From: Lagopus muta
Taxonomy: Eukaryota > Chordata > Aves > Galliformes > Phasianidae
Length of the DNA: 64,000 bases
Assembly: GCF_023343835.1 (NCBI RefSeq)
Contig: NC_064437.1
Coordinates: forward strand, 3,238,001-3,302,000
Direction: 5' to 3'
A model generated the notes under the pieces. The model was not told the DNA's origin. It worked only from the letters and a program-made list of their open reading frames with translations, and made no database searches. Shown piece by piece: positions 63,101 to 64,000 of this stretch; the stretch's first letter is position 1; the number at the start of each line of letters is the position of its first letter. The translations under genes and the position numbers were made by a program.

Positions 63101-63686
63101 TGCAATCATTCCAGACTACCCAGGAATCAAACCTATTCTGTGAATGAAAGCATGGCAAGGTTTTTTTAGCCTCCAGCTCTTGTGAGAGACAAATAAAACT
63201 TCAGCCTCTGCAGATAAACAAAAGGTAGCTTTTCATTTAACTTGCTTGAGTGGTAGCAGTTGAATAATATGTTTGAAGTCTTTATTTGTATTTTACAATG
63301 TAGGAATAATTCCCCCACGCATACTTTAGACTATTCTTACCCAATCCTGAACAGTTTGAATCTTGAAGTTTGAGTTTTATACACAGATTTCCATAGGTGT
63401 TCTGCTTTTAAGTAAATACCAGTTTCAGGTTAGGCATCTGATTAGGCAACAGAGACATCTTGATACATAAGAAAGATTCTACGTGCCTTCCACCTTAAAA
63501 ATCACCATGTCCTGAGTCAGTCTGTTTGTTCATCAGATTAAGGCAGTGCATACCTTGTTTCTTTTCACAGTTGACTGCACAGCCTAAAATAAGCTGCATA
63601 AGCCTCCCCAGTTCAGTAGGATCTGATTTCTCAGAAATCTTATTTAAGTCTGGAATAAGTTCTTCTGAAATCTGCTGATCCAAAAA
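48182..63686 (-). CDS. HOOK1: HOOK1, microtubule/dynein adaptor (3' 18 coding exons, partial at 5' end)
   Basis: Hook proteins link dynein to vesicular cargo and work in the FTS-Hook-FHIP complex. Coding exons, 5' to 3' on the - strand: 63554-63686, 62608-62675, 61441-61503, 60422-60505, 57508-57674, 56851-56991, 55082-55283, 54427-54537, 54141-54228, 53999-54059, 53298-53438, 52594-52681, 52073-52107, 51439-51521, 50932-51032, 50521-50622, 49382-49450, 48182-48340. They join in frame to 631 codons plus a stop, matching the C-terminal part of a roughly 728-residue family member; about 97 N-terminal residues lie past 64000. The first exons carry the end of the Hook domain ([19 protein letters not shown], then [18 protein letters not shown]); a long coiled coil follows, then the cargo-binding end ([19 protein letters not shown]). 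One exon is only 35 nt. Introns contain short CR1 pieces, an antisense CR1 (58842-59265) and homopolymer runs; nothing else is recognised. Confidence 0.96.
49283..49305 (+). repeat. A23 homopolymer in HOOK1 intron
   Basis: Twenty-three consecutive A residues on + (T-run in the transcript), in the last-but-one intron between exons 48182-48340 and 49382-49450. Confidence 0.85.
56315..56392 (+). mobile_element. Short CR1 3' tail fragment in HOOK1 intron
   Basis: A short match to the CR1 end: GTTCTTCCAACCTAAATGCT followed by TCTATGATTTTCTG. It is too short for subfamily assignment. Confidence 0.6.
58842..59265 (-). mobile_element. CR1 LINE fragment in HOOK1 intron (sense to HOOK1)
   Basis: Reverse-strand CR1: it starts at the tail (AGATCATAGAATGGCCTGGG) and runs through CACATCCAGCCTGGCCTTGA, GGGCAACCTGTTCCAGTGCT and CAATGAGGTCTCCCTGGAGC. 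It is one of the best-preserved copies in the window. A C20 run (58893-58912) lies inside it. Confidence 0.95.
58893..58912 (+). repeat. C20 homopolymer inside CR1
   Basis: Twenty consecutive C residues stand where CR1 normally has only a short pyrimidine stretch, so this is an expansion within the element. Length may vary or be misassembled. Confidence 0.85.
61527..61545 (+). repeat. A19 run just upstream of a HOOK1 splice acceptor
   Basis: On the HOOK1 strand this is a T19 run ending about 24 bases before the exon 61441-61503. It therefore forms part of an extended pyrimidine-rich tract for that acceptor. Confidence 0.75.
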
Positions 63687-64000
63687 CTGAAACATAATCA
63701 AAAAGAGACATCAGACTTTTGGTTTTGCTTACCATGAAATCATGAGTCATTCAAGAAATTTCGACAATGAAGGGGCCATTAATAAATTTGTTACGAAAAA
63801 ACTTACGGAAGGAAAAGCTTGTAACCATTAAATGTGGAGATACAAACTAAAAATACTGGTTTATCAGAGAGTACATATTCATTATTAGCCTAGGAAATCT
63901 GAAATGGCCTCGATAAAACAAATGTTGTTAACGTATTTGTTACAGGACTTCATACATGATACAGACGTAACACAAACTATCCTTTTATGGGGCAAGAAAA

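Overview
The window is vertebrate nuclear DNA, most likely from a galliform bird such as chicken. The evidence is spliced genes with canonical GT/AG introns, many CR1 LINE copies (several ending in the avian ATTCTATG-type tail), a hAT-Charlie/mariner composite of the chicken Charlie-Galluhop kind, ERV-type solo LTRs and GC-rich CpG-island promoters. The species call is inference. All exon boundaries below were worked out by hand from splice sites, reading frame and family exon lengths.

The left two thirds (1364-42749, + strand) is a tandem array of five complete nine-exon cytochrome P450 genes of the CYP2J type. Copy A (1364-9807) is divergent: it has its own first exon, a TATA-like box and no CpG island. 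Copies B (12668-18569), C (20505-26857), D (29043-34200) and E (36207-42749) are recent head-to-tail duplicates 7-8.5 kb apart. Each starts from a nearly identical GC-rich promoter and encodes the same first ~49 residues. All five reading frames are open across all nine exons (496, 492, 491, 491 and 491 aa). All keep the PPGP hinge, the K-helix ExxR and the heme-binding FSxGKRACxG motif, so none is an obvious pseudogene. Their differences lie mainly in exon 2 (substrate recognition site 1), exon 7 (SRS5) and the 3' end of exon 1. Promoter/exon 1, exon 3 and exon 9 are homogenised.

The right third (about 44900 to the window end, - strand) is the 3' part of HOOK1, a dynein/microtubule cargo adaptor. 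Eighteen coding exons (48182-63686) encode the C-terminal 631 residues; the first exons lie beyond position 64000. HOOK1 converges on copy E and bounds the array on this side. Members of the bird CYP2J cluster include the carotenoid ketolase gene CYP2J19, so the identity of divergent copy A is worth settling.

Spacers and introns hold CR1 fragments of both orientations, one solo LTR with a clean 5-bp target duplication nested in a CR1, a related LTR-like remnant, the Charlie/Galluhop composite and homopolymer runs. No CRISPR array, operon or microbial system is present. The most interesting signal is the mosaic, gene-conversion-like history of the four-copy P450 array.
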